A stretch of 64,000 nt of DNA, from contig KV748215.1 of NCBI GenBank assembly GCA_001692895.1, positions 603,720 through 667,719 of the forward strand, read 5' to 3'. The notes below the pieces were generated by a model. It did no database searches, was not told the DNA's origin, and worked only from the letters and a program-made list of their open reading frames with translations. This document shows, piece after piece, positions 1 to 11,353 of this stretch (the stretch's first letter is position 1; each line of letters starts with the position of its first letter). Made by a program: the position numbers and the translations under genes. Source of the DNA: Cenococcum geophilum 1.58. Taxonomy: Eukaryota; Ascomycota; Dothideomycetes; Gloniales; Gloniaceae.

Positions 1-220
1 CAAGCCGAGCATGAGTCGTATAGGGAGTCGATGGAAGAGGACGATATGGTAATGAGGGTAGGCAATAGCCTAAGTACAGAGACGAACCGATGGGGGAGGA
101 AGGAGGCTGCAAGCCCGAGGAGCTTATAAGGGGTGGCCAAGGCCTAGCCGAAGGCTAGCCTTAGCAGCCCCTAAGAGCTCCCGGGGCGTAGCCGAGTAAG
201 GGACCAAAAGTACCCTTACA
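1..220. repeat. Right-hand part of a GC-rich 258-bp LTR-like repeat, cut by the window edge
   Basis: This stretch matches 17,881-18,100 over its whole length and ends in the same CCTTACA terminus. It has far more G and C than the DNA that follows and carries few RIP-type changes. The boundary at 220/221 is sharp. Because the left end lies outside the window, it cannot be told whether this is a solo LTR or the 3' LTR of a longer element. It contains the same internal GC-rich inverted repeat (GGCTAGCC separated by a few bases, near 145-165) as the second copy. Confidence 0.75.
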
Positions 221-560
221 CCTAACTACCCCTCCCTACTATACCAGAATAGATAAATAACCGCTATATACTATAAGTAGAGAAATAATTTAAATAAAAA
301 GAAAATACTATAAAAAAATATATTTATATCCTTAAGATATAAATCTATAAGTACCGTAGTCTTAAACACAACTAATAGTTACTAAGGTGGCATACGTCCT
401 AGGTCTATAAGAAATTTAAAAAATCCTAAATTATTAGTATAGATTTACCTTCTATTATTGCTTTTAAGGTAGTAAATAAATTTATCTAAGTAAAAGTATA
501 GATTATCGCGAATACTTTATAGCTCGCTATAAGTTAAGCGGGTAGAGACTTTAGTAGGAA
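221..560. other. AT-rich RIP-degraded spacer, nothing recognised
   Basis: This is TpA-rich sequence with frequent stops in all frames. No repeat boundary, RNA gene or protein motif was recognised. It may be the decayed 3' flank of the coding-like region on the minus strand to its right. Confidence 0.4.
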
Positions 561-1328
561 TAGTAAAATATTATTTTGTTTCGCGATAGGCTAAATAAAA
601 AAAGGCCAAAGTTTTAACCCTTTTACTAGCTTTTATTAGAAATCTTCTTTATATTTATATCCTATACTTATAGATTTAAAACTATAGGGCCAAGGCCACC
701 GTATCTAACCGTCACCTATATAGCCTCGTTACTTAATATTTCTTTATTACTATCTGCCCCTATTTCTTAATCTTTAGTACTAAAACCATTTTCTCCGTTA
801 TATAATATCTCTGCGTCCTATTCTTAATCCTTATTACTAAAGTTACTTTCCTAACTAGCTAACGCCTCTATATTGCCGTTATCTCTAGAGTCGGTTTCTC
901 TATCCATAAACGCCTACTTACTAGCTAATAATTTAGGGACGCTACACTCGTAGGTACTTAGGGTTGCGGATACTACTTAAGGAGAAATTATAGTTAATAT
1001 TATTAGGATATAGAATAAGCCTATAGACCTCTAAGTACCGGCTACTTAATGCTTTAAGTAAAAGATCTCCCCTAACGCAAGGCAGATTAATAGGAGTTAA
1101 TTACCGCCCGTATAAGGCGGAGCGCTTATAAAGGGCTTAGCTAAAATAGTAATTAAACCACCCCAGAGGTACTAATAGCTCCTTTACTATAGATAGGGGG
1201 TTAATATATAAGATTGACTAGCTAGGATAAGTTTACTACTTAGGTAGTATCTTGCCCTGGGAAGGATAGGCGTTAAAAGTAGATTATATAATACTATTCC
1301 TACTAAGAGAGGCGTTATTAGGGGTCAT
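560..1328 (-). pseudogene. Unrecognised decayed gene, minus strand
   Basis: The minus strand has two coding-like stretches in adjacent frames. One starts with an ATG at 1,326-1,328 and begins MTPNNASLSRNSII, running to about 970. The second, about 930-600, is charged and acidic (for example MDRETDSRDNGNIEALAS). In-frame stops are TAA or TAG, as expected if CAA, CAG or TGG codons were hit by RIP. The frame change near 930-970 could be an intron or an indel. No family was recognised. RIP depletes TGA in all frames, so the lack of TGA stops is only weak support; the biased residue composition is the better evidence. Confidence 0.4.
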
Positions 1329-2026
1329 TGTTAACTTTTAATTTTAGTTTATAACTTTATACGAACGCTTCTAAACCCCACTAAGGCATATAGCGTCTGT
1401 TGGGGATTATTAGCTATTTAAGTTTAGCAGTAGCTTAGCTAATAGCTACCCCTAATAATGCCTTACTTATAGATTACTTTAGGCACCTATAGTCTCGGGC
1501 ACAGACAATATATAAGCTAAGAGTAATTATAGCTACTAAATATTGTACCATAGATACCACATAAAGTAGAAAGGGGCGGCTAGTATACTCCGCCTTTTCC
1601 TTCTACCTTCTGTTCTAGCTCCGCCTTAAGAGAGAAATAGAATATAAACGTTATGCTCCTGGTTCTTATATACCATTAATTTAACTTACCTTTAAATCTA
1701 ACCTCTTAACTATATATCCCTTACTATCCTTATAAGAATACTAAATATTATATATATTACCTTAACTAAGCTTAGATATATTGCTAATATAACCTATAGG
1801 TCCTTAATCAGTGCTTATAAAAATATTACAATATGCTATCGCCCCAAAGATAATATACCTAATTATTAACCTACTAAAAACCTTAAATTATCCTAGAATT
1901 ATATTAATAATAAAGACACAGCATCTAGTAGCGTGGAGAAGAAATAATTGTAGCTTTCCGACCTTATATAGAAATAGATACCTTATACGCCTACTTAAAC
2001 ACCTAATAAGGCTAATTCTTATAAAA
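1329..2026. other. AT-rich intergenic or degraded DNA
   Basis: Short open frames occur on both strands (for example 1,811-2,041 plus and 1,888-2,124 minus), but they overlap in antisense and have low-complexity I/L/Y-rich content typical of RIP-degraded DNA. No element ends or conserved motifs were found. Confidence 0.4.
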
Positions 2027-3015
2027 ACGATAATAATATAAAGGGCGATATACAAGAGGATACGGTTTAGGGAGGTATACAAAAAAAAATATACCTTAAT
2101 TATCTTAGGGGATTGGAAGGCCATGGCAAAACTAAAATAGACTTACCTAAGCCAATAGAGGACTATAGCGAGGCTAAGATAGACTTATTTTAACCAAAAG
2201 AAAACCATATTAAAGGCTTATCCTAGCAGATACCCTCTATACCTACTTATACAACTAAGGAGATTAACTCTTATAAAATTAATAATAATACGGAGGGTAA
2301 TATATAAGAGGATATAGAAATATACGCCAATTACCTTAAGAGCCTAGAAGGCCGCAGTAAAACTAAAATAGTCTTACCTAAGCTAATAGAGAGCCATGGT
2401 GAGGCTAAGATAAACTTACCTTAACTAAAAGAGGTTTATATTAAAGGTTTACTAGTACCTCTAGGTATGTTTATAAAACACCTATATATTATTTAGTAAT
2501 ACTAATAATTAAGTAAAGAATAGTTTAGCCAATTTTATAAATTTCCTTAAAGATATACCTCCCCTAACTAAAGTGTTAATAATTTCCAATGCTATAATTT
2601 TAGACGGATAACTAAAGTATCTCTTATTATGGTTGCCAACTTACTATATAATAAAGGACTTAAAGCGTCTCTAAAACCTTAAATATAGATTAGTTATATC
2701 TATATATAGTCCTATTATAATAGTATCCTAGTATTCTACCTAGGTTTTACCCGCGGGTATACCGTATAAGAGACTTATATTATACTATACTAAGAACCCA
2801 CATTGCCTCTATTATTATGCTAGGATATATAAACCGCTTAAAGATATTATAATAGAGATAGCTTAAAGGGGTAAACTATATAAGTAAAGAGACCAACCAA
2901 AAGAGGCGCTAGATAATTATTTAGAAGATCTATTAATAAGAGGGACACGTAAAAGAAAGGTAGATTATACTGTAGATAGAGCCTCCAAGAAGCTAAAGAA
3001 ATAAGAAATTTCTTA
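2027..3015 (+). pseudogene. Unrecognised decayed gene with an internally duplicated module
   Basis: One plus-strand frame stays coding-like for about 330 codons, with scattered TAA/TAG. It contains two successive copies of a module of about 80 residues: around 2,045-2,225 with KTKIDLPKPIED and SEAKIDL, and around 2,295-2,460 with KTKIVLPKLIES and GEAKINLP. The C-terminal part is basic, with a cysteine-bearing stretch (LPLLLC, about 2,800; KKGRLYC, about 2,955). The duplicated module is the strongest sign of a real protein. No domain family was recognised. The true start and any introns are not resolved. Confidence 0.5.
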
Positions 3016-4500
3016 TAAGAAAAGATTTTTGTAATTACGTTTATGTTTTCTAGCGCTAAAAATTAAGGCGCTAATTAGGATTTCCTTAGCTTAGTATTAT
3101 TTTTCTATCTAGTTGCTTCTATATTAAGAGTATCTTATTATTATTTATATATATATTAAATTAAAGTTAAGAACTCGCTTATAGTAAGCTTATAAGTCCT
3201 CTACCTTTATATACTTAGTAGCAATAAGTTAGCCGCCCTATAACTTACTTAGTCCTCTATAAAGAATTAAAGTTAAGGTATTAAAGTCTCTAGCGTTTTT
3301 ATAGGTAACTAGAGTATAGGTTAACTCTAAATTTTATATTAATAAGGTGGGAATATTAAGGATAAATATAGGATATTTCTCTTAATATTAAAAATAGAAT
3401 CTTATTTTAAGAACTAGATCTAATTCTAAAGACTATATCCTATTCTAATTCTAAGCTAAACGTACTAAACGTAACTAAAAAGGTATAGCGTTAAGCTAAG
3501 CGGTTTAATAGTCTTAGAAGAAAGAAGCTATTTTTAGTTATAGCTTAAGTTATAATTTTAGGAACGGAATTTAATTCTAAAACTAAGATCCTAATTTAGG
3601 TTTATAAAGCAAACCAATTAACTACTATAAAAAGGGCGTAATCCTAAAAAAGGATCCAGTTCTAAGAACTAGATCCCGGTTACAGGAAATAGGTTAATTA
3701 CGCGCTATAAAATAGGGTTAACTATATCTATATTTAGTATATTAGGTTTAGCTTATTTTAGGACCAGCTATGTAATTAATTATAGGTGCTTATACGACTA
3801 ACCTAATAATTAACCCGCTGTCGCTAGCTGTACCTTACCTAGCGCCTTTTAGCATCACTATATTAGAGCCTTACTTTATTTAAGCCTTACGCGTTATAGA
3901 ATAAACTAAAAGCTAATAACCATAATTACTAATAAATGCTGCCTGCAACTTTTTGCTTAGTATTTAACTAAGCCCTATAAAGCCTTAGTCTAAGCCACTT
4001 TAAATTAGCTTAACTTTTCTACACCAAATCTTTAATCCTTTGCTTATTTACTCGCACCTTGCTTCCTTCCTTACACTTTTCTCCCTAGTTATTCTCTTAT
4101 TATAAGACGCGCCTAATATGTTTTTAACCTTCCTATATTTATTTAATTCTCTGCTATTATACCGTCTATTATATACTAGCCTCTTTAATCTCCCCTTTTT
4201 ATTTACCTATCCGCCTACTACGCCGGCTACCCCAATATAGCTTTTATTGCGTTTACCCGCAATAGCGAATCTCTTTAAATTAGAGATAATTAAAGCTAAA
4301 CCTATTAGGGAAGGACTGAATGACTTTTATAATTTATTTAACTCAACTTATTAAAATCTAGGTATCTTTAGCTCTTTAGACTTATTGCACCAAATAGGTA
4401 ATAAAGGTAATTATTAATTAGTCTACTATAGGTCCCGTTTAACATATATAGGGCTTAAGAATCTCATTATTAACCTTATCCTAGCATTATAAAACCTTCC
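3016..4500. other. Long degraded intergenic region upstream of the kinase gene
   Basis: This region is AT-rich with no recognised gene. It contains short related phrases around AACTAGATC and GGATCC near 3,400-3,690. The last 500 bases are C/T-rich on the plus strand, as in many fungal promoters, and lie directly upstream of the FunK1-type gene; a promoter is inferred from position only. Confidence 0.35.
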
Positions 4501-4519
4501 CACTACTTAACTACTCCTG

Positions 4520-5456
4520 TTTAGCGCTAGCCGCGGCACTCTTTATAGTAACCTTCTTTAACTTCTCCCTTTAGTTAATTCCAATAACTTTAATATTAAA
4601 CAGTTTACCCCTCTCCTAAAAACAGTTCTTAATTATAAATTAGATAAGGACATTTAGAGTAAAACTATCGCCACCGTTACAAAGTCTACGCCTCCCCCCT
4701 AACCGCTACCATTCTACGTTTAAACCCCACATCTACGCAATATAAGCAGCTTTACTAACTCGTTTAAATATAGGAAATACGTGGATTATATTTTAAAGGA
4801 GAAGCTAAGCCCTCTTTATATAGGGATTCCTGGCTTATATAAAGCATTCTTTAAGGGAGTAGAAGGTCTTAAAGAGGCAAGCGCTGCCGTTTTTAAGAAA
4901 TATAAGAAAGGGGACAATTTACTATACGCTAAGGGCGGCTAGCGTAACTAGCCCAAAAGCGCAGAGCAATATAATGTCCTAGAGTGGTTTAATAATCTAA
5001 TTAAATCATTTTTAGGCTTTATAGAGGAGTATAGGTCCGCCCTAAAGATATAACGAACGCTTATTATATATACTAAGCAGCCCTTATAAGGGTCTATAGT
5101 AAAGTAAAAGCTAGATATTAGTTTTATGAATAATCTAACAGCTAGCAAAAGCTCTTAATACTATTAGTCGTATATACTTATACTAAGAGAGCTAAAGAGT
5201 AATCTAAATACTAATATAGCCTCATAGGTATGGTTTAATTTAGGAAAATATATAAGAGAAGTCTTTGCCGCTTAGGACACTCATCGCTTTATCCTAAGTT
5301 TTACCCTCTATAAATCTATTATACGGCTATAGGAGTATAACCAGGTAGGAGGCATTATATTATTACTATTTAATATTAATAAAGACGGACTACAATTTAC
5401 CTTAGCAATATTAGGATTTCTCTAAATAAATAAGGAGCAGCTTAGGTTTAACCTTA
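4520..5456 (+). pseudogene. FunK1-type fungal protein kinase, N-terminal segment (piece 1 of 3)
   Basis: A single plus-strand frame matches what I know of the fungal FunK1 kinase family (Pfam FunK1). Visible landmarks are RKYVDYILKEKLSPLY and IGIPGLYKAFF near 4,770-4,850, SAEQYNVLEWFNNLIKSFL near 4,958-5,015, LKSNLNTNIAS near 5,188, and THRFILSFTLY and GGIILLLFNINKDGLQF near 5,278-5,400. This is the region before the kinase N-lobe. About nine stops lie in the frame from 4,940 on; they fall where the family usually has Q or W (for example IAS-stop-VWF and AA-stop-DTHRF), which is the RIP pattern. The piece ends at 5,456 exactly where a TA-target element begins. After that element the frame resumes without loss: AAC CTT A, then CC ATT CTA. 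The start is uncertain. Confidence 0.85.
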
Positions 5457-5755
5457 CATCGGCAAAATATGGTACCCTACCAATAGCCTCAATAGCTGGT
5501 GGTTGACGCAATTGGCGCGCAGTTGAGGGCATTTGGCAACTCGACCGACTAGCCTATATCGTGTTTTTTTGACACGCAGCCTGCGCGCAACCTGCCAGTA
5601 ATCTACGCATTTGGCAACCACAATTATATTTACCTCTTTTATACTAATAGCATATTTTAAATAAACAAAAGCTACTTTAAAGCTATTTATAAGGCTAGCA
5701 AAATAAATATTATTATTTTAGATAATTTAATATAATATAGCGATGGTTCTCTTCT

Positions 5756-6060
5756 ACCTATCTACCTATTGACTTACCTACCTATCTACCTACCTGCCTG
5801 CATTGCCTACCGTCTGCATCGCCTACCTGTTTGCATCTGCCTACCTATCTATATCTGCCTACCCGTCAGCATCTGCCTACCTGTCTGCATCTGCTTACCT
5901 GTCTACATTGCCTACCGTCTGCATCGCCTACCTATTTGCATCTGCCTACCTGTCTATATCTGCCTACCCGTCAGCATCTGCCTACCTGTCTGCATCTGCT
6001 TACCTGTCTGCATCTGCCTACCCGTCAGCATCTCCCTGTTTGTGCCTACCTGTCTGTGCT
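5756..6060. repeat. Minisatellite of CTACCTGTCTGCATCTG type inside TIR element copy 1
   Basis: Variants of CTGCCTACCTGTCTGCATCTG and CATTGCCTACCGTCTGC repeat through this stretch. It produces long but meaningless open frames of repeated L/P/T or A/Y/S. A related GTAG-rich array on the opposite strand occurs in copy 2 (9,105-9,215 and 25,945-26,390). Confidence 0.85.
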
Positions 6061-6065
6061 ACCTT

Positions 6066-6087
6066 GATTCGATCGATCGATCGAATC
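6066..6087. repeat. 22-bp perfect palindrome
   Basis: The sequence GATTCGATCGA is followed directly by its reverse complement. It sits between two minisatellites in TIR element copy 1. The matching site in copy 2 (near 8,910-8,935 and 25,765-25,790) is AATTAATT/CGATTAATTG-like and degraded. Confidence 0.8.
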
Positions 6088-6109
6088 GTTTATAGTGTTC
6101 GCTGGCTAG

Positions 6110-6412
6110 TCGTTGTCGTCTGGTTCTGGCGACGGTTGTCTGGCTCTGGCGACGGTCGTCCGGTTCTGGTAACGGTCGTCTGGTTCTGGCGACGGTCGTC
6201 TGGTTCTAGCGACGGTCGTCTGTCTCTGGTGACAGTCGTCTGGCTCTGGCGACGGTCGTCTGGCTCTGGCGACGGTCGTCTGGTTCTGGTACGGTCGTCT
6301 GGGCTCTAGCGACGGTCGTCTGTCTCTGACGACAGTCGTCTGGCTCTGGCGGACGGTCGTCTGGTTCTAGCGATAGTCATCTAGTTCTAGCAACGGTCCT
6401 CTGCTGGCTACC
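6110..6412. repeat. 20-bp minisatellite, unit GTCTGGTTCTGGCGACGGTC
   Basis: About 15 head-to-tail copies of a 20-bp unit with variants (GGCTCTGGCGACG, GTCTCTGACGACA). The same unit on the other strand forms arrays at about 8,750-8,875, 9,215-9,322 and 25,440-25,725 in TIR element copy 2. Gypsy A inserted inside one of these arrays. Confidence 0.9.
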
Positions 6413-6499
6413 GTTCTAGTGCCTCCCAGGCAGGGAGGATGTAAGGAGGAAGGAGGGTGAAAAATAAGGCGGCTACATAGGCAGAGACACGTGTAGAGG

Positions 6500-6695
6500 C
6501 TATCGGGAATATAGCGGGGACCCGATGCAGAGCTTCGTGTAGAGCCTCCGTATGCAGAGCTTCGCGCAGAGCCTCGTGCAGAGCCTCTGTACGTAGAGCT
6601 TCGTGTAGAGCTTCGTGTAGAGCTTCGTGTAGAGCTTCGTGTAGAGCTTCGTGTAGAGCCTTGTGCAGAGCCTTATGTAGAGCCTTGTGTAGAGC
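6500..6695. repeat. Short minisatellite of GTAGAGCTTCGT units
   Basis: Many 12-14-bp units alternate between TAGAGCTTCGTG, CAGAGCCTTGTG and CAGAGCCTCTG. The reverse-complement array (GAAGCTCTATAC type) is at 8,430-8,645 in copy 2. Confidence 0.85.
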
Positions 6696-6764
6696 CTCTA
6701 AGTAATAAAACTATATAAGATTGTATAAGATTGTGTAATTGGCATATAACTTTACCTTAATTGC

Positions 6765-6985
6765 ATGTCAAGGAATATACAGTTAGCTTTTAAAGTTGTT
6801 AAATAGGTTAACTGCGTGTCAAGGAATATGCAGTTAGCTTTTAAAGTTGCTAAGTAGGTTAACTGCGTGTCAAGGAATATATAGTTAGCTTTTAAAGTTG
6901 TTAATTAGGTCAACTGCGTGTTATTTAACTTTTAAATATGTCAAGTTGGTTAATTGCGTGTCAAGTTGGTCAATTGCGTGTCGAG
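6765..6985. repeat. About 50-bp subterminal repeats carrying the motif AACTGCGTGTCAA
   Basis: Units of about 50 bp contain TTTTAAAGTTGTTAA and AACTGCGTGTCAAGG. The core, read on the other strand as TTGACACGCAG, also occurs at the opposite end of the element (5,570-5,580). The motif is therefore subterminal and inverted at the two ends, as transposase binding sites often are. Similar units are at 8,110-8,395 in copy 2. Confidence 0.75.
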
Positions 6986-7066
6986 TTAGTTAATTTGCAT
7001 GTCAATTACGCGAAACGCGCTAAACAAAGTCTACTTGAATCTCATCCTGCGAATATTTTCCCGATG

Positions 7067-8048
7067 TACCATTCTAACGTCAAACGGAAGGCGATATATT
7101 AAGGTCGTGCGTAATAATTAGACTAAGTGTCTTATCTTTAATAAACCTATAAAGCGGGCATACTATATCGCCGGTTAAGCAACTACTTACTAGAAAGTAT
7201 ACCGTAAAGGGGATACCTCTAAGATACCCCTTATTATTAAAGACTTATAGCAGTACCTATAGCGCGAGGAAGAAGGTAAACTGCTATATAAGGTAATGGA
7301 GAAAAAAGTAGTTAATGTAGCCAGGTACTATCACCACGAGATAGTTTATATAGGTAGTAAAGAAGATAATATTTGCAATAATATCTATAAGGGGCTAGAT
7401 ATTATAAGAGCGATAAACTATAAGCTAAAAGACTTAATAATGCCTTTAAGACTAGCTGGAGTAAAAATTAGTATAAGGTAAGGCCGAAGTTCTAGTAAAA
7501 AGAGGTTGTCTAGCTATATTAACACCCTATTACCGCTCAGCAAGCGTATATATTTAGGCTCTCCGCCCAAAGGCGGAAGGCGCCTTATAACCCTAAATTA
7601 AGTGTATTAACGCGTTATTACTAGGGACTATAGAAAGCCTCTTTATAAGGCAAGCTCTCTGGCTATAATACTTACTACACTAAAAGGTAGTATTAAAGGA
7701 TATAAGTCTTTATATACGCGGGCCGGCATTATTTAATATAACATTTTAATAGGCAACCTTATAATAAACGAGGAAGATAATAATCCTTCTTAGCCGGCAT
7801 TCTTAATTAACTTTAATCTTGCGATTAAGGAGTAGTAAGAAGGGCCTTTAGGAGCGCGGGGTAAGACTAGTATAAGAGTATTTATAGCGATTAGAGTGCT
7901 CATAGGCGAGATATATTTAGCTTAGTATAATTTTAAGTCGTTCTTTTAGGTGCTATTCTAGATATATATTCACTATAATAGACTTAATAAGAAAGGCAAT
8001 ATTGTTAATAGGTTTAATAAGTGGAATTCTATAAATATAGAAGAGCTA
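7067..8048 (+). pseudogene. FunK1-type fungal protein kinase, kinase-domain segment (piece 2 of 3)
   Basis: This piece continues the frame of 4,520-5,456. Landmarks are EREEEGKLLY then VMEKKVVNVARYYHHEIV near 7,264-7,342, GSKEDNICNNIYKGLDI near 7,350, the family's GSPPKGGR linker near 7,558, and YTRAGII followed by the catalytic loop at 7,734-7,757. There the family's Q-R-D-I-x-x-G-N now reads stop-Y-N-I-L-I-G-N, so the catalytic Asp is changed. The metal-binding D-x-D region, near 7,809-7,820, now reads N-F-N. GARGKTSIRVFIAI near 7,850 is the activation segment. In-frame TAA/TAG lie at expected Q or W positions. The piece ends inside the codon run GAG CTA, where TIR element copy 2 entered. 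Kinase activity is not possible from this copy. Confidence 0.88.
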
Positions 8049-8109
8049 CATCGGGAAAATATTCGCAGGCTGGGTTTCAAGTTGACTTTATTAAGCGCGT
8101 TTCGCGTAA

Positions 8110-8395
8110 TTGACATGCAGTTAACCAACTTAATACATTTAAAAGTTAAATAACACGCAGTTAACCAACTTGACACATTTAAAAGTTAAATAACACGTAA
8201 TTAACCAACTTAATATATTTAAAAGTTAAATAATACGCAATTAACCTGTAATTAACCTGCAATTAACCAACTTGATATATTTAAAAGTTAAATAATACGC
8301 AATTAACCTGTAATTAACCTGCAATTAACCAACTTGATATATTTAAAAGTTAAATAACACGCAGTTAACTAACTTATATATTCCTTAATATATAA
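8110..8395. repeat. Subterminal repeats of TIR element copy 2
   Basis: About six units of 40-45 bp contain TATATTTAAAAGTTAAATAA, ACACGCAGTTAACC and ATTAACCAACTTGA. They are the inverted counterpart of 6,765-6,985. Confidence 0.75.
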
Positions 8396-8429
8396 TTAAG
8401 GTAATATAATATATTATTTTTAAGTTATA

Positions 8430-8645
8430 TGCTTAAGAGGCTCTATACGAAGCTCTATACGAAGCTCTGCGACAGAGGCTCTGCATAAGGCTCTGTACGA
8501 GGCTCTATACGAGGCTCTGCACAAAGCTCTATACAAAGCTCTACGTATAGAGGCTCTGCACGAGGCTTTACGCGAAGCTCTATGTACGGAGGCTCTATAC
8601 AAAGCTCTGCGTACAGAGGCTCTACACGAAGCTCTATATTAGGTC
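8430..8645. repeat. Minisatellite of GAAGCTCTATAC units in TIR element copy 2
   Basis: Tandem 12-14-bp units, the reverse complement of the array at 6,500-6,695. The open frames on both strands here are repeat artefacts. Confidence 0.85.
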
Positions 8646-8749
8646 CCCGCACGTACCTCTACCAAGTTACCCCCTTTACAGCCACCTTATTTTTTACCCT
8701 TCCTTATATCCTCCCTACCTTAGGAGGTACTGGAACGGCAGCTAGTAAA

Positions 8750-9322
8750 GGACCGTCGCTAGAACCAGATAACCGTCGCCAGAACTAGACAACCGTTGCC
8801 AAAACTAGATAACCGTCGCCAGAACTAGACGACCGTCGCCAGAACTAGATAACCGTCGCTAGAACCAGATAACGACCATTTAAATAACTAGCTAGCAAAC
8901 ACTATAATTAATTTAATTAATTAATTGATTAAATTAAACCAGAGCTTTAATATTAGCCTATTACCAAATCAAATTAAGACTTCCTAGGGAGGCACCCTAG
9001 ATAACTACTGTTTAAATATATAGCTAGCGAACGGCTATAGAGAACAATTCGAATTAATAAGAGCCTTTAATTAGGCTAACTCCTCCCCTAAATTAAACTA
9101 GACACTAACGCAGGCAGATAGGCAGGCAGGCAGGTAAGTAGGTAGGTAGATAGGTAGGTAAATAAACAAGTAGGTAGGCAGATAAGTAGGTAGGCAGGTA
9201 GGTAGGTAGGTAGGAGAGGACCGTTACTAGAACTAGACGACTATTACTAGAACTAGATAACCGTCGCCAGAACTAGATAACCGTCACTAGAACTATAACC
9301 ATCGCTAAAATTAGACGACCGT
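8750..9322. repeat. First 20-bp array, spacer and GTAG array of TIR element copy 2
   Basis: ACCGTCGCCAGAACTAGACG units run at about 8,750-8,875 and again at 9,215-9,322. Between them lie an AT-rich spacer with GGGAGGCACCCTAGATAACT (near 8,980) and a GTAG-rich array (9,105-9,215). The spacer recurs at 25,725-25,945, so the module is duplicated within the element. The second array is cut at 9,322 by Gypsy A. Confidence 0.8.
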
Positions 9323-9747
9323 TGTTATGGACGCTTTAAGTACAATATTATAACTACTAGGAGAGGAGTTGGAAGAAGCTAGTTAGTTAATAAGAGTACA
9401 GTTTAGGATGGATCCGGTAGAGCTATGTGACGAGAAATAGTAACTAAGGTTACATAACATGCTACGTATTAAACGAGAGGAATAAGAGGAACTTACGTAC
9501 CTTATGTATAAGACGTATATTACGTATAAGAAGGATTTTATAGAAGTACGGTTGTGTATTTAAGGACCCTTAGTCCCTACCTAAATAGTTCCTTCCTTAT
9601 AGTAATTCTTAGAATATAATTAGAGTTAATCTATTAGGCAACCACTCCACTAGTTATTATTACGTTATTAACTACTATCTTTACATTTCCTATATACCTA
9701 GCCTATTAACGAACCTATCGTAGTTCCTACTACCAGGTTTCGTTATA
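9323..9747 (+). repeat. 5' LTR of Gypsy A
   Basis: This 425-bp repeat pairs with 25,015-25,439 and lies next to target duplication ACCGT. The two copies differ by transitions only, as far as I compared them. Confidence 0.92.
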
Positions 9748-11353
9748 TAATTACTACCTAGTTACGGTATTAAATATAGAAGGTTAAATAATATGTTACT
9801 AAAAGCAGCTACTATAACGCTATTAACGGCGGCAACTACATTAGGATTAGGGGGTGACACTAGCATAGCGGACATTGACTCGCAACGACCTGTGACGGTA
9901 AAATAATTACAAAAAATAGTTAATCAGTTAACAGAAAACACTAGAGCACTTAAATAAAAGATTAACGGGATAGGCGCAGTAAAGGTTAAGTTACTATTAA
10001 TTAAAAGATTCTTAGGAGAAAGATTAAAGCTTAAAGGATTCCTTACGTAAATACATTTTAAAGTTGCGCAAGAAGGAGTAAAGCTAGCGATACCTATGGA
10101 TCAAATAGTGTATATAGGGTTATTCTTAATAGGAAGAGCACTTAAGTAGTTTAAGCCTTACCTTATAGAAATATAAGTAAACGGAATAACAACTATAAAC
10201 TAAAAGGTATAGTTTATGTTTTTAAGCTGGAACAGATTTATAAAACGACTTATATAAATGTTTAGAGACCTTAAGGCAGTAACTACAGCGGAAAGAAAAC
10301 TCTAAGATATTACGTAGCAAACCTTAGCAATTAAGTATATAACNCAGTTTTAAATATTAGTAATATAAGTTAAGTAGAATAATAGGGCGCTTATAGTATA
10401 GTATAAATAGGGACTTAAGGCTAAAGTCTAGGACGTAATTATTCTAATAGAAGATGCGGATACCCTAAGGGAACTAATTAACTAAGCGATAAAGATTAAC
10501 AATAGGATCTACTAAAGGGAGCAGACTAAAAGAGGTTAGGATAGAGTTCTATAGTTATATAAGACGCAGAGCACGTAACGACTAAAGCTAAGTTAGAAAC
10601 TATAGTATAGCGTAGAGCTAATAGACCTAAGTGGTACTAAAGAAGCCTATAAGAGAGGGAGTAAAAAACTATAAAAACTTAGAGGTTAAGGATCTAGTAA
10701 TTACAGGACTAAGGAGTAGAGGCTAAACTAGGGATCTTAGTAGTAAAAAACGTTTAGGCGGACTTTATAACAAAGTTAATAGTTTAGAGATAGAGCTTAT
10801 ATAAATTACGGAAAATAAGGTTACTTTGTAAGGGGTTGTAAAGATAGTTAGAGTTACTATATAATAAAGGGAACTAAACTAATAGTAGAAGACATATATA
10901 TATAAAGGGATAATAGTGTACTATAAGGAACAAAAGAGTGTTTAATTAGAAGTTTTGCGTTTTGTTATAATAACATATACCAAATTTATAAAGACGCTAA
11001 GTATAGCGTAAGCTATTGGCTATAAGAGCTAGCACCTATAGGATATAGAGGAACTAATAAACTAGTTTATAGACCGGATATTAAGGACAATAAATTTAAT
11101 ATAGGCAAAATATTTTATAATAATAAGGTAACGAGAGTAGCTTACTAGGAGCATGCAGACCTTAAAGATGTTATACTAGAGGTAGAGGATAATTCCACTA
11201 CGGAATAGGGAATATTAGTAGGGATTAAAACCCTACTAGATACAATGTCTATCGCTTTATAAGATGTAAGGGAAGTAGGACAGTAAGCCACTTTAGCACT
11301 TAATAAAGGTAAAAGGCCAAAGGCTTAAGATTCTTAAGACAAGATAAGAGATA

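Larger units (their letters stand above)
5457..7066. mobile_element. TA-target TIR element, copy 1 (about 1.61 kb, non-autonomous, minisatellite-rich)
   Basis: The left end is CATCGGCAAAATAT and the right end AATATTTTCCCGATG, an imperfect TIR. The element is flanked by TA on both sides (5,455-5,456 and 7,067-7,068). Removing it together with one TA restores the FunK1 reading frame exactly. The inside is almost wholly repeats, in order: an outer subterminal zone with GACACGCAGCCTGCGCGC (5,571), a CTACCTGTCTGCATCTG-type array (about 5,756-6,060), a 22-bp palindrome (6,066-6,087), a 20-bp array (about 6,110-6,410), a GTAGAGCTTCGT array (about 6,500-6,695), and four or five units of about 50 bp (6,765-6,985). 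No transposase is seen. TA targeting suggests Tc1/mariner-like mobilisation, but the TIR matches no family I can name. Confidence 0.8.

Noticed and set aside
5769-6309. Long plus-strand open frames of repeated L/P/T and A/Y/S residues
   Set aside because: They arise from the minisatellite periods; three overlapping frames are open at once, and the same arrays on the other strand in copy 2 give unrelated peptides.
8420-8788. Open frames on both strands rich in R/A/S/E/P
   Set aside because: They are products of the 12-14-bp array and lie inside a non-coding TIR element.
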